Assembly (NCBI GenBank): GCA_964473285.1
Contig: CAYYOI010000014.1
Span: 1-33,769, forward strand
Reading direction: 5' to 3'
Length of the DNA stretch: 33,769 nucleotides
From: JBNJGT01 sp964473285
Lineage (GTDB): Archaea; Nanobdellota; Nanobdellia; Woesearchaeales; JACJVW01
The translations under genes and the position numbers were made by a program. The first letter of the stretch is position 1, and the number at the start of each line of letters is the position of its first letter. Below are positions 16,401 to 24,387 of this stretch, one piece after another. Below the pieces are notes generated by a model. The model saw nothing but the letters and a program-made list of their open reading frames with translations, was not told where the DNA came from and ran no database searches.

Positions 16401-17163
16401 GGCATATCAACTGACTAGTCCATTGGAAAGTTTCAAAAAGCTTGGAAAGCAGTCCGGAATCATCTTTTATGTGCCTGCACAGTATACTTCAAAGGTTTGT
16501 CCTAGGACTGGTTTTGTCAATCTTTTGAAGGTCAAATATGAGAATATAGAAAAAACAAAAAATTTTTTCAGAAGATTTGAAACTATATACTATGATAAAA
16601 ATAATGACTACTTTGTGTTTGAATTCAAGTATTCTGATTTTATCGATGAGATGAAAAAAAAGAAACTTGTGCGAGATAAATGGACTGTATGTAGCTATGG
16701 TAAGCGTCTTGTAAACAGGCAAAGTAGTAAACACAAGGGATTTGAAACAGCAGAGATGGATCCTACAAAGGAATTGAAGACTTTGTTCAACCAGTATGAG
16801 TTGGATTTCAAAGATGGCAATAACCTGGTATCTCAGATTTGTGGGTACCAAGATTCAAAATTTTTCAAGGATTTAATATACTTTTTTAGATGTATATTGC
16901 AACTGAGGAATTCACGTACCAATGATTCCGAGGATTATCTTTTATCCTGTGTTCCGGACAAAAAGGGATATTTCTTTGATTCACGGAATGCTAAAACTGC
17001 TAAAACTGATGAGCCTCATGATGCAGATGCAAATGGAGCTTATCATATTGGCATTAAAGGCCTTATGCTCATTGATAGAATAAGGTCTGGAGGGAAACAG
17101 GACTTTAAGATAGACAGGAATGATTACTTTAACTACATTATGAAAAATGGAGGAAAACATTAA
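13429..17163 (+). CDS. cas12a: CRISPR-associated endonuclease Cas12a (Cpf1), type V-A
   Basis: The ATG at 13429 follows GGGTGAT, which overlaps the upstream stop; this gives 1244 residues, a normal Cas12a length. The RuvC triad is intact: D854 (LSIDRGERHLAYY), E944 (VLEDLNFGFKRGRF) and D1200 (DADANGAYH). The Nuc-domain arginine lies in ILQLRNSRTND. The crRNA-processing residues are also present: H778 (ITHPKKK), K786 (PIDKE) and K808 (LIKDRRY). The C-terminal half closely resembles Francisella Cas12a as I recall it. The PAM-reading loop differs: at residues 542-553 it reads GGWSSSFTTNAG, where well-studied enzymes have GW-D-x-N-K-E. The residue equivalent to K548 of Acidaminococcus (K613 of Francisella) is F548, and the N552 equivalent is A552. 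The enzyme should process its own crRNA and cut DNA, but with a PAM preference that cannot be assumed to be TTTV. The gene is A/T-rich and probably horizontally acquired. Confidence 0.97.
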   Translation: MKQKSVWNNFTNQYSLSKTLRFELKPIGDTLQNIKEKGIIEEDKEREKRFNEIKQLMDEYYKDFIERALKTVHIDQKDLKAYQEVYLTLKKSKQKKESYEKLEKKYLANQKLLRNEIYKKIKEFKEFNYLFKKEFVNKLLPEWLDEKKRFAEANKVREFGRWVTYFTGFFENRKNVFSNEPIATALIYRIVHDNFPKFLDNIERYEILKEHKVSFKEVEKNFKNELNGSLDAFFSISTFNDCLNQEGIDRFNMIIGGKSTEDGHIIKGINQVVNEFSQKHDEKKIRKLKMMPLFKQILSDRESASFIPDKFKNDKELIDSIITYYKNQDFNKLKNVLSRLHECDLNQIYIRNDGRLNRLSKELLGDWEFINNGLKEYARSELNKNTDKKLDDWFKKEFFAIAEINEGIKRINPDISLKEYFASLKREDKNIVQDIKKNYKEFKKIEVTSDSSLLSKKREKDIETIKAFLDSIMDLFHFIKPLYMNSDNAHDIDSDFYIKFNKSYEELQEIIPLYNKVRNYVTQKPFSTKKFKLNFQCSSLLGGWSSSFTTNAGLILRKDGNFFLAIVPRSLDKDTVNRLKQKGNTIDVLNYDFQKPDNKNIPRLFIRSKGENFAPAVQKYNLPINDVLKIYDKGYFRTEYREKDEKVYRESLKRLIDYFKEGFRKHESYKHYTFEWKKTEDYKDISEFYHDTEKSCYKPRFYQVNLNVLEEMVSAGKIYLFQIWNKDFSTYSKGRKNLHTLYWQELFSSENLKDVVYKLNGEAELFFREKSLEKKITHPKKKPIDKEPRKDDKGNLKEKSLFEYDLIKDRRYTEDKFFFHCPITMNFKAGNNKWIVNQRVRDAINSGVNVLSIDRGERHLAYYTLLDPKGKILEQGSFNRISDDLGRGKDYHDKLNKLEKSRDKARKNWKEIANIKELKEGYLSQIVHKITKMAIEKNAIIVLEDLNFGFKRGRFKIEKQVYQKFEKMLIDKLNYLVFKDQKKEEPGGLLKAYQLTSPLESFKKLGKQSGIIFYVPAQYTSKVCPRTGFVNLLKVKYENIEKTKNFFRRFETIYYDKNNDYFVFEFKYSDFIDEMKKKKLVRDKWTVCSYGKRLVNRQSSKHKGFETAEMDPTKELKTLFNQYELDFKDGNNLVSQICGYQDSKFFKDLIYFFRCILQLRNSRTNDSEDYLLSCVPDKKGYFFDSRNAKTAKTDEPHDADANGAYHIGIKGLMLIDRIRSGGKQDFKIDRNDYFNYIMKNGGKH

Positions 17164-17704
17164 TATCTCATTATTGAACGATTTTATCTTTTGTCCCCGT
17201 AGTATTTATTTTCATAATCTATATTATCCTTTTGATGAGACTCTCTATCACAGCACTTACCAAAAGGAAGGGAAGTCTGCACATAAGAATATTGATGAGA
17301 AGAATTATAGCTCAAAAAAAGATCTTATTGAGGGTCTAGATGTTTACAGTGAAGAGCTTGGTCTTGTTGGAAAAATTGATCTTCTAGATCTTTCTAGTAA
17401 TACCTTGATAGAACGAAAAAAACGAATTAAACAGATTTACGAAGGATATTATCTGCAGGTTTATGCTCATTATTTTTGTTTGATTGAAATGAATTATAAA
17501 GTGAGAAGTATAAAATTGCACTCTCTTGTTGATAATAAAAGATATAATGTTGCTCTGCCGGGCTATAAGGATAAGAATCGGATAGCGGAAATAATCCAGA
17601 ATATGAAAAGTTTTGATTTGAGTAAACCGTTCAAACAGAACCCAAACAAATGTAAGATGTGTATCTATAAGGAAATGTGTGATTGTTATGATGAGCAGAC
17701 CTGA
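17147..17704 (+). CDS. cas4: CRISPR-associated exonuclease Cas4
   Basis: This 185-residue Cas4 overlaps the end of cas12a by 17 bases. C16 in FIFCPRSIYFH and C169, C172 and C178 near the C-terminus (CKMCIYKEMC) provide the four iron-sulphur ligands. The RecB-like active site is H46, D78 (GKIDLLD) and E89-x-K91 (LIERKKRI), followed by Q104 in YYLQVYAHY. In type V systems Cas4 trims prespacers and helps choose those beside a PAM. The ATG at 17147 has no ribosome binding site. A GGAGG at 17149-17153 lies just inside the frame, six bases before an ATT codon at 17159, so an internal non-ATG start giving a protein four residues shorter is possible. Confidence 0.93.
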   Translation: MEENINISLLNDFIFCPRSIYFHNLYYPFDETLYHSTYQKEGKSAHKNIDEKNYSSKKDLIEGLDVYSEELGLVGKIDLLDLSSNTLIERKKRIKQIYEGYYLQVYAHYFCLIEMNYKVRSIKLHSLVDNKRYNVALPGYKDKNRIAEIIQNMKSFDLSKPFKQNPNKCKMCIYKEMCDCYDEQT

Positions 17705-18656
17705 TTTTATGGCTAAACAAATCCTGTTTTTGGAAAGTGATAAATGTAAGAATCTTAAATTCAGGAATTCAAACCTTGTGCTTTTGGATGAAAAAAACAA
17801 AGTTCTGATACAGCATTCATTGCATAAAATATTCATGGTTTTCGTTTACGGAGAGTTTACAATAACATCGGTATTGGTTAAAAATGTAAAGAAACATGCA
17901 ATCCCTCTTATTTTCTTAAATTATAATCTTAGAGTATATTTTTCTGTCATTCCTGACAACAAAGGAAATTTTTTGCTAAGGAAAAAACAATATCATTTTA
18001 ATAATAATCTTATAATTGCTAAACATACGGTCAGGAATAAGATACAGAACCAGTTAACTCTTATGAAATCATTGCGATATAAAACTGTTAATGACAAACA
18101 ATCAATATCTGATATTGAATCCTCTCTTAAAGGAATAAACAAATGCGAGAATAGCCAAGAATTGCTGGGAATAGAAGGAAGTGCATCAAAACTTTTTTTT
18201 CAAACCTATTTTAAAAATATGGCCTTTACAGGGAGGAAGCCTCGATGTAAATCAGATATCATTAATCTGTTGTTAGATATAGGATATCACTATCTTTTTA
18301 ATTTTATCGAGGCAAATCTTGAATTATACGGGTTTGATACATATTGTGGATTTTATCATAAGTTTTTCTATCAAAGAAAATCCCTTGTTTGTGATTTGAT
18401 TGAACCATTTAGATGTATCATAGATAAACGAGTAAGAAAAAGCTATAATCTAAAGCAGATCAACATCTCGGAATTTAAGTGTAAAGGAGGTCAATATCAC
18501 ATCAAAAAGGGATACAACAAAAAATATTCAAGACTCTTTTTGAAGGAAATTCTACTTCATAAGGAACAGATTTTTATCTATGTGCAACAATATTATCGTT
18601 CATTTATAAAGGAAAGAAATATCTCTGATTTTCCTATATTTACGGTGAAAAAATGA
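17691..18656 (+). CDS. cas1: CRISPR-associated integrase Cas1
   Basis: The chosen ATG at 17691 gives 321 residues starting MSRPDFMAKQILFLES, which fits the start of type V Cas1 proteins; other ATG codons lie at 17688 and 17709. The metal-binding residues are in order: E162 (LLGIEGSASKLFF), H223 (CGFYHKFFYQR) and E238 (CDLIEPFR). Cas1 forms the spacer integrase with Cas2. The gene overlaps cas4 by 14 bases, and its stop overlaps the cas2 start (ATGA), so adaptation proteins should be made together. Nothing suggests loss of function. Confidence 0.95.
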   Translation: MSRPDFMAKQILFLESDKCKNLKFRNSNLVLLDEKNKVLIQHSLHKIFMVFVYGEFTITSVLVKNVKKHAIPLIFLNYNLRVYFSVIPDNKGNFLLRKKQYHFNNNLIIAKHTVRNKIQNQLTLMKSLRYKTVNDKQSISDIESSLKGINKCENSQELLGIEGSASKLFFQTYFKNMAFTGRKPRCKSDIINLLLDIGYHYLFNFIEANLELYGFDTYCGFYHKFFYQRKSLVCDLIEPFRCIIDKRVRKSYNLKQINISEFKCKGGQYHIKKGYNKKYSRLFLKEILLHKEQIFIYVQQYYRSFIKERNISDFPIFTVKK

Positions 18657-18925
18657 TTATATTAACTTATGATATCCAGGATGATAATTTACGGAATGAA
18701 TTTTCCAAATTTATCTTAAGCCACGGAAGACGCTTACAATATTCGGTATATGAGATTGATAACAGTAAGCGAATTCTTGAACTGGTAAAATCTGAAATCA
18801 AAGATCGGTTTGAAAAAAGGTTCACTCAAGGAGACAGTGTATTGATTTTTAAGATTACTGCTGAAAACCAAATTCTGAGGTTTGGTTATGCCAAAAATGA
18901 GGAGACTGACCTTCTTATGTATTAA
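18653..18925 (+). CDS. cas2: CRISPR-associated protein Cas2
   Basis: This 90-residue protein has the Cas2 ferredoxin-like layout: the first strand ends MIILTYDIQDD with D7 at the conserved position, then GRRLQYSVYEID and a last strand around DSVLIFKIT. It is the structural partner of Cas1 in spacer integration. The start is in an ATGA overlap with cas1. It is the last gene of the long train, and a hairpin with a T-rich loop begins right after its stop codon. Confidence 0.95.
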   Translation: MIILTYDIQDDNLRNEFSKFILSHGRRLQYSVYEIDNSKRILELVKSEIKDRFEKRFTQGDSVLIFKITAENQILRFGYAKNEETDLLMY

Positions 18926-18961
18926 GCAAACCTCCATCTTAATTTTTTGATGGAATTTTGC
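18926..18961 (+). terminator. Hairpin after cas2, possible terminator
   Basis: Directly after the cas2 stop, TCCATC (18933-18938) pairs with GATGGA (18949-18954), and the flanking GCAAA/TTTGC extends the stem. The loop carries a run of six T. This could end or process the cas mRNA before the CRISPR leader. Confidence 0.45.
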
Positions 18962-19132
18962 TAATTCTTTAGAATTTGCTATCGAGAGGCTCTGCAGGCG
19001 AAAGATTTATATTCTCCAACTGTTTCAGGTGACAGTGTGGACAGTGCAAAGATGTGTTTTAGAGTAATTTCTAAAACGAAATAAACCCCTCGATAAGCCA
19101 ATCAATGTGTCAATACCCTAAGGCGATCACCT
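18962..19132 (+). promoter_or_regulatory. CRISPR leader
   Basis: This non-coding stretch between cas2 and the first repeat holds several elements. A TATA-like TTTATAT at 19006-19012 should drive the pre-crRNA. Two copies of GACAGTG (19031-19037, 19040-19046) lie nine bases apart, near the predicted transcript start. A perfect palindrome follows, TTTTAGA (19057-19063) with TCTAAAA (19070-19076). A long-range inverted repeat pairs TATCGAGAGG (18980-18989) with CCCCTCGATA (19086-19095), nine of ten matching. The last two are candidates for binding of a regulator or of the integration complex. Confidence 0.7.
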
Positions 19133-19169
19133 GTCTAATAGATTATCATAATTTCTACTGTTGTAGATG

Positions 19170-19269
19170 NNNNNNNNNNNNNNNNNNNNNNNNNNNNNNN
19201 NNNNNNNNNNNNNNNNNNNNNNNNNNNNNNNNNNNNNNNNNNNNNNNNNNNNNNNNNNNNNNNNNNNNN
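19170..19269. other. Scaffold gap inside the CRISPR array
   Basis: These are 100 Ns, a placeholder length, after the first repeat. The newest, leader-proximal spacers fall in this unresolved part, so the most recent infection record is missing. Confidence 0.95.
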
Positions 19270-22200
19270 GGTCTAATAGATTATCATAATTTCTACTGTT
19301 GTAGATAAAAGCCTTACAGGTTAAAGGATTTGTACGTCTAATAGATTATCATAATTTCTACTGTTGTAGATCATAGTTATCACAATCTCTCTTCAATGCT
19401 GTCTAATAGATTATCATAATTTCTACTGTTGTAGATTAGCCTCCCACCAATCGCCTATCTATCCGTCTAATAGATTATCATAATTTCTACTGTTGTAGAT
19501 GAATAATCTCAGTAACTTCATCATCAGAAGTCTAATAGATTATCATAATTTCTACTGTTGTAGATACATAAAGCTTAAGTGGTACCAGCCCCCCAAAGTC
19601 TAATAGATTATCATAATTTCTACTGTTGTAGATAATGAATTAAACATCCGTTCAACAAAAGAAGTCTAATAGATTATCATAATTTCTACTGTTGTAGATA
19701 CAAGCACTTATAAATGACTGGCACTTGAGCGTCTAATAGATTATCATAATTTCTACTGTTGTAGATAGCACATCTACCACCTTGCCTCGTAAAACTGTCT
19801 AATAGATTATCATAATTTCTACTGTTGTAGATTAGTTGCTGCTGTCAACCCTGCACCTGATGTCTAATAGATTATCATAATTTCTACTGTTGTAGATAGC
19901 ACAAAGGGCTTGAGAAAAAACTTGAAAGTCTAATAGATTATCATAATTTCTACTGTTGTAGATTTGTGCCACCCTACAAGCCTGTTTATTACGTCTAATA
20001 GATTATCATAATTTCTACTGTTGTAGATGTATGCAGAGCCGGACACGTCCAGGGGGTCTAATAGATTATCATAATTTCTACTGTTGTAGATAAATCGTAT
20101 TCCATCTTTATTCCTCCTATAGGTCTAATAGATTATCATAATTTCTACTGTTGTAGATGATGTCGAACTTTCTGAAGCTTTGGAAGAAGTCTAATAGATT
20201 ATCATAATTTCTACTGTTGTAGATCTTTCTTCAAATATGCAAGCACTTGGTCCTGTCTAATAGATTATCATAATTTCTACTGTTGTAGATGCATTTACAC
20301 CCGGATGATAATTTTTAGTCTAATAGATTATCATAATTTCTACTGTTGTAGATCCAATTGTGACCTTTCCCGAATTATGGCACGTCTAATAGATTATCAT
20401 AATTTCTACTGTTGTAGATTTAACCAGTACCCCTGTAATGTGGTCTCCTGGGTCTAATAGATTATCATAATTTCTACTGTTGTAGATACATTCAAGGATC
20501 ACTTCGTTGTATTTGAAGTCTAATAGATTATCATAATTTCTACTGTTGTAGATTTAATCAGAATAAAACTCATTTTTTTGCGGTCTAATAGATTATCATA
20601 ATTTCTACTGTTGTAGATTTAACCAACCGCTTAAGGATTCATTCAATGTCTAATAGATTATCATAATTTCTACTGTTGTAGATCGGGGCATTACTCGCCA
20701 TCCTGGTGTTTGCCGTCTAATAGATTATCATAATTTCTACTGTTGTAGATATCATCATAATATTGATCTTTGGGTAGTCTAATAGATTATCATAATTTCT
20801 ACTGTTGTAGATATGCAAAGGTTATGGAACTCCTCCATTACAGTCTAATAGATTATCATAATTTCTACTGTTGTAGATCAAAGGATGTTCCTTCAGGGTG
20901 TTATGCCGGTCTAATAGATTATCATAATTTCTACTGTTGTAGATTTTTTCACCTTCTTGTACCCTATCAGGCCGGTCTAATAGATTATCATAATTTCTAC
21001 TGTTGTAGATTGAGTTCACCGGTGGAGTATTGGCCTTTCTTGTCTAATAGATTATCATAATTTCTACTGTTGTAGATCATGCTTTACTTCGGGTTTCACT
21101 TCTCCGTGGTCTAATAGATTATCATAATTTCTACTGTTGTAGATGTCATAGTCCATCGTTTCACCCTCGTAATTGTCTAATAGATTATCATAATTTCTAC
21201 TGTTGTAGATCTATAAACACTGGGTTGTAATCCCTAACAAGGTCTAATAGATTATCATAATTTCTACTGTTGTAGATTTGCCTCGAAACTTCGTTTGAAC
21301 AGCCAGGTCTAATAGATTATCATAATTTCTACTGTTGTAGATCTGTTCTCATTGTGGTTTGTCCGATTTTAAGTCTAATAGATTATCATAATTTCTACTG
21401 TTGTAGATATGCCAGATCTCCTTTCTCAAGCTTTGCAGGGTCTAATAGATTATCATAATTTCTACTGTTGTAGATGCAATTGGTCTTTCTATCAATTGCA
21501 GAGTGTCTAATAGATTATCATAATTTCTACTGTTGTAGATTTCTAACCAACTAGGTCGAATGTGGCAGGTCTAATAGATTATCATAATTTCTACTGTTGT
21601 AGATTTACAACTTCCATTTTTCCGCAAATGGTGGTCTAATAGATTATCATAATTTCTACTGTTGTAGATCTGATGAGACGAAAATCCCTGTCTTCCGGAG
21701 TCTAATAGATTATCATAATTTCTACTGTTGTAGATATCTCTTCCTTTTCATCTTCGGTTGGGTCGTCGTCTAATAGATTATCATAATTTCTACTGTTGTA
21801 GATTTGATACTGGAGGTGGTGCATATAAACAAGTCTAATAGATTATCATAATTTCTACTGTTGTAGATCTTTTGCATTGATGCAAGGGCGTGTTCTTTGG
21901 TCTAATAGATTATCATAATTTCTACTGTTGTAGATCGAGAGCCTGATTAATCAACTTGAAGCGCAGGTCTAATAGATTATCATAATTTCTACTGTTGTAG
22001 ATTTATTCTCATGTTGTGTGAATTCTTCGGAGTCTAATAGATTATCATAATTTCTACTGTTGTAGATATAGGCTATTTCAATGACGGCCAGTTTATGAGT
22101 CTAATAGATTATCATAATTTCTACTGTTGTAGATATAAAATTTAGTTCCATCTGATTTAAAAGTCTAATAGATTATCATAATTTCTACTGTTGTAGATTG

Positions 22201-22588
22201 TTGCCGGGCATTGAAGGGGATGGTCATGTCTAATAGATTATCATAATTTCTACTGTTGTAGATGAATATCCTGTTCCTGATACCAGCAGTCTAATAGATT
22301 ATCATAATTTCTACTGTTGTAGATATCAGTTATACCTCCTTCTTGTCGCATCATGTCTAATAGATTATCATAATTTCTACTGTTGTAGATTTATATTCGC
22401 TAATCATCAATCGTTTTAAAGTCTAATAGATTATCATAATTTCTACTGTTGTAGATAACTCAATGAAGATGATGATTAGAGGTGGTCTAATAGATTATCA
22501 TAATTTCTACTGTTGTAGATTGTAGAGATCGTAGTTTGGTGTAATCTCAGTGTCTAATAGATTATCATAATTTCTACTGTTGTAGATA

Positions 22589-22688
22589 NNNNNNNNNNNN
22601 NNNNNNNNNNNNNNNNNNNNNNNNNNNNNNNNNNNNNNNNNNNNNNNNNNNNNNNNNNNNNNNNNNNNNNNNNNNNNNNNNNNNNNNN
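22589..22688. other. Second scaffold gap inside the CRISPR array
   Basis: These are 100 Ns between the repeats at 22552 and 22690; at least one spacer is hidden. The join between the main repeat block and the older, variant-repeat block is therefore not proven by contiguous sequence. Confidence 0.95.
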
Positions 22689-23245
22689 TGTCTAATAGAT
22701 TATCATAATTTCTACTGTTGTAGATATAGGCTCCTTTTGGCAGGTGCCGGAGTAGTCTAATAGATTATCATAATTTCTACTGTTGTAGATCAGGTAATGC
22801 GGTGGTGTCAAGGTTCATGGTCTAATAGATTATCATAATTTCTACTATTGTAGATATAACCTGTTCTCTTGTGAGTCTATACCCAGTCTAATAGATTATC
22901 ATAATTTCTACTATTGTAGATAGCGAAATCTTCATGTACGCCGCCTTCAAGGTCTAATAGATTATCATAATTTCTACTATTGTAGATAGTTTAAACTAAA
23001 GTCTGCCGCAAACAAAGGTCTAATAGATTATCATAATTTCTACTATTGTAGATAAGTTCCTTTTCCCACATTTTAATAACTGTCTAATAGATTATCATAA
23101 TTTCTACTATTGTAGATAGATATGTTTCATGTATCTTTGTTTCTTTGTCTAATAGATTATCATAATTTCTACTGTTGTATTGTTCATAAGGTTCTAAGTG
23201 CCTTCCTAGTATGGAGAACTGAATACACTGACCCATGAACTACAG

Positions 23246-23258
23246 AAATATTAATAAA
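23246..23258 (+). promoter_or_regulatory. TATA-like box of the MazG-like gene
   Basis: AATATTAATAAAT is centred about 27 bases before the ATG at 23280, so this start is favoured over the upstream ATG at 23235, which lies before the box. Confidence 0.45.
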
Positions 23259-23279
23259 TTGGGGGTATGTAGGTGTTCT

Positions 23280-23639
23280 ATGGATGATAATACGACCATT
23301 TTGGAGTTAAAGGACAAAGTCAGAGAATTCTGTGAGGCCCGTGATTGGGATCAATTCCACAATGCAAAGGAACTTAGTATTGGTATCGTGACTGAAGCTT
23401 CTGAGTTGTTGCAGCATTTCCGGTTTAAGACGGAGGAACAGGTAGATCAACTACTTCATGATAAGCCACAAGAACTTCAAGAGGAAATAGCAGATGTATT
23501 ATATTTTGTATTGCGTCTTGCACAAATGTATAATGTGGATCTTTCATCTGACCTTATAAAGAAAATCGAAAAAAATGATCAGAAATACCCTGTCGATAAA
23601 GTCAAAGGCAATAACAAAAAGTATTCGGAGTACAAATGA
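23280..23639 (+). CDS. MazG-like nucleotide pyrophosphohydrolase
   Basis: This is a 119-residue all-alpha NTP-PPase of the MazG/dCTPase group. It opens with LKDKVREFCEARDWDQFHN and has the metal-binding helices EASELLQHF (E-x-x-E) and EEIADVLYFVLRLA (E-x-x-D). The C-terminal KKIEKNDQKYPVDKVKG is typical of the single-domain form. Such enzymes hydrolyse nucleoside triphosphates, often non-canonical ones, to the monophosphate. The start is set by the TATA-box distance. Its stop overlaps the start of the truncated DUF2075 gene (ATGA). It lies 98 bases after the CRISPR array, but nothing shows a link to CRISPR immunity. Confidence 0.82.
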   Translation: MDDNTTILELKDKVREFCEARDWDQFHNAKELSIGIVTEASELLQHFRFKTEEQVDQLLHDKPQELQEEIADVLYFVLRLAQMYNVDLSSDLIKKIEKNDQKYPVDKVKGNNKKYSEYK

Positions 23640-23845
23640 CCCATAGAACAATAATCTACGATGCAAGTACGCAAGAATTCTGTGATGATGTAAAAACTAA
23701 CCGTATTACAGATATCATGAAAGATAACTTTGAGAAATATTTTGGTCGTTCTGTCCAGGATTCTGAGTTTCATTCCTGGCATAATTCATTGCAGTATGTA
23801 AAAAATGTTATTGAGCTTGGTAAGCTTAAAGATAACAAGAAATAA
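23636..23845 (+). pseudogene. N-terminal fragment of a DUF2075 P-loop protein
   Basis: The 69 residues match the very beginning of DUF2075 (Schlafen-group ATPase/helicase-like) proteins: IIYDASTQEFCDDV at the start, then SEFHSWHNSLQYVKNVIE around residues 43-60. Full-length members run to about 600 residues with Walker motifs, none of which are here; the frame ends in a lysine-rich tail. It is coupled to the MazG-like gene by ATGA. It may be a decay product, or a translated remnant without ATPase function. The match is from memory. Confidence 0.55.
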
Positions 23846-23867
23846 AATACTTAACAAGGTGGCTAAT

Positions 23868-24209
23868 ATGGGAAACATCAAATCAATACAAAAGGATTGC
23901 ATCAAAGGAAAGATTGGAATGCTTGAAGCGATCTCATTGATAGATACTCAAATCGGAGGCATTACGGGTGTGGATTTTAAGACTGGCCTGAATTTTAAAT
24001 TGAAAAATCACAATGGGATCTATGCATTGCCATACGAGGGATTTTCAAAGAAGGAGATGCAAAAGGTTCAAGATATGGCAGTTATGTCATACAAAAAGGC
24101 ACAGGATAATGGAAGCCAATTTCCAGGGGAAGTGCATATATCCAGGCAGGCTTCTACTTGCCATCATATGGACGGAATCTATGATATAATGAATAAATAC
24201 ATGCACTGA
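23868..24209 (+). CDS. Unknown 113-residue protein
   Basis: The ATG at 23868 follows AAGGTGG (23856-23862), a good archaeal ribosome binding site, and is preferred over an upstream start that would overlap the previous frame. The product (MGNIKSIQKDCIKGKIGMLE...) has a probable beta-rich middle (GVDFKTGLNFKLKNHNGIYALPYEGF) and a histidine-rich end (ASTCHHMDGIYDIMNKYMH). No family is recognised. CHH and the later H could bind a metal, but this is speculative. Confidence 0.5.
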   Translation: MGNIKSIQKDCIKGKIGMLEAISLIDTQIGGITGVDFKTGLNFKLKNHNGIYALPYEGFSKKEMQKVQDMAVMSYKKAQDNGSQFPGEVHISRQASTCHHMDGIYDIMNKYMH

Positions 24210-24357
24210 AGTGGTTTTGAACAACTCCTACATGGATTACTTCGATTGGGCTTAATGAGTTCATCCGTGCTTTGCCAAGTTTACTTTTTTTCTCAAATTT
24301 TTTTGTTTCACTCCTAAAACTTCTCTAACTCTATATTATTCAAAAGCAGCCCAAAAA

Positions 24358-24367
24358 CATATAAATC
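24358..24367 (+). promoter_or_regulatory. TATA box of the CYTH gene
   Basis: CATATAAATC, with TATAAA at 24360-24365, lies about 25 bases before the ATG at 24388, fitting a leaderless transcript. It is preceded by a 170-base region without genes that contains a run of seven T near 24286. Confidence 0.55.
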
Positions 24368-24387
24368 AATATAAGTTAAATCAAGAG

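Larger units (their letters stand above)
19133..23182 (+). CRISPR. Type V-A CRISPR array: 60 visible repeats, 57 complete spacers, two gaps
   Basis: The repeat is 36 bases, beginning GTCTAATAGATTATCATAAT and ending TTCTACTGTTGTAGAT. The ending is the Cas12a-type crRNA handle, with the TCTAC/GTAGA stem. Repeats start at 19133, 19271, 19336 and so on to 23147. Spacers are 25-32 bases, mostly 29-31. Orientation is clear: leader and cas2 lie on the left, and the last repeat (23147-23182) has lost its end (GTATTG instead of GTAGAT). Five consecutive repeats near the old end (starts 22820, 22886, 22952, 23018, 23082) have ACTATTGT instead of ACTGTTGT, a loop change that leaves the stem intact. Two 100-N blocks interrupt the array, so the true spacer number is unknown and larger. 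Cas12a processes such arrays itself, so no tracrRNA is expected. Confidence 0.99.

Noticed and set aside
18926..19132. A tracrRNA or scoutRNA in the leader
   Set aside because: No stretch of the leader is complementary to the repeat beyond a few bases, and Cas12a with its handle-type repeat does not need one.
19105..21060. Open frames running through the CRISPR repeats (for example 20770-21060 plus and 20822-21019 minus)
   Set aside because: They arise because the 36-base repeat has no stop in some frames; the translated sequence is just the repeat over and over.
23235..23279. An upstream start for the MazG-like gene that would add 15 residues
   Set aside because: That ATG lies before the TATA box, and the added residues (NYRNINKLGVCRCS) do not resemble family members.
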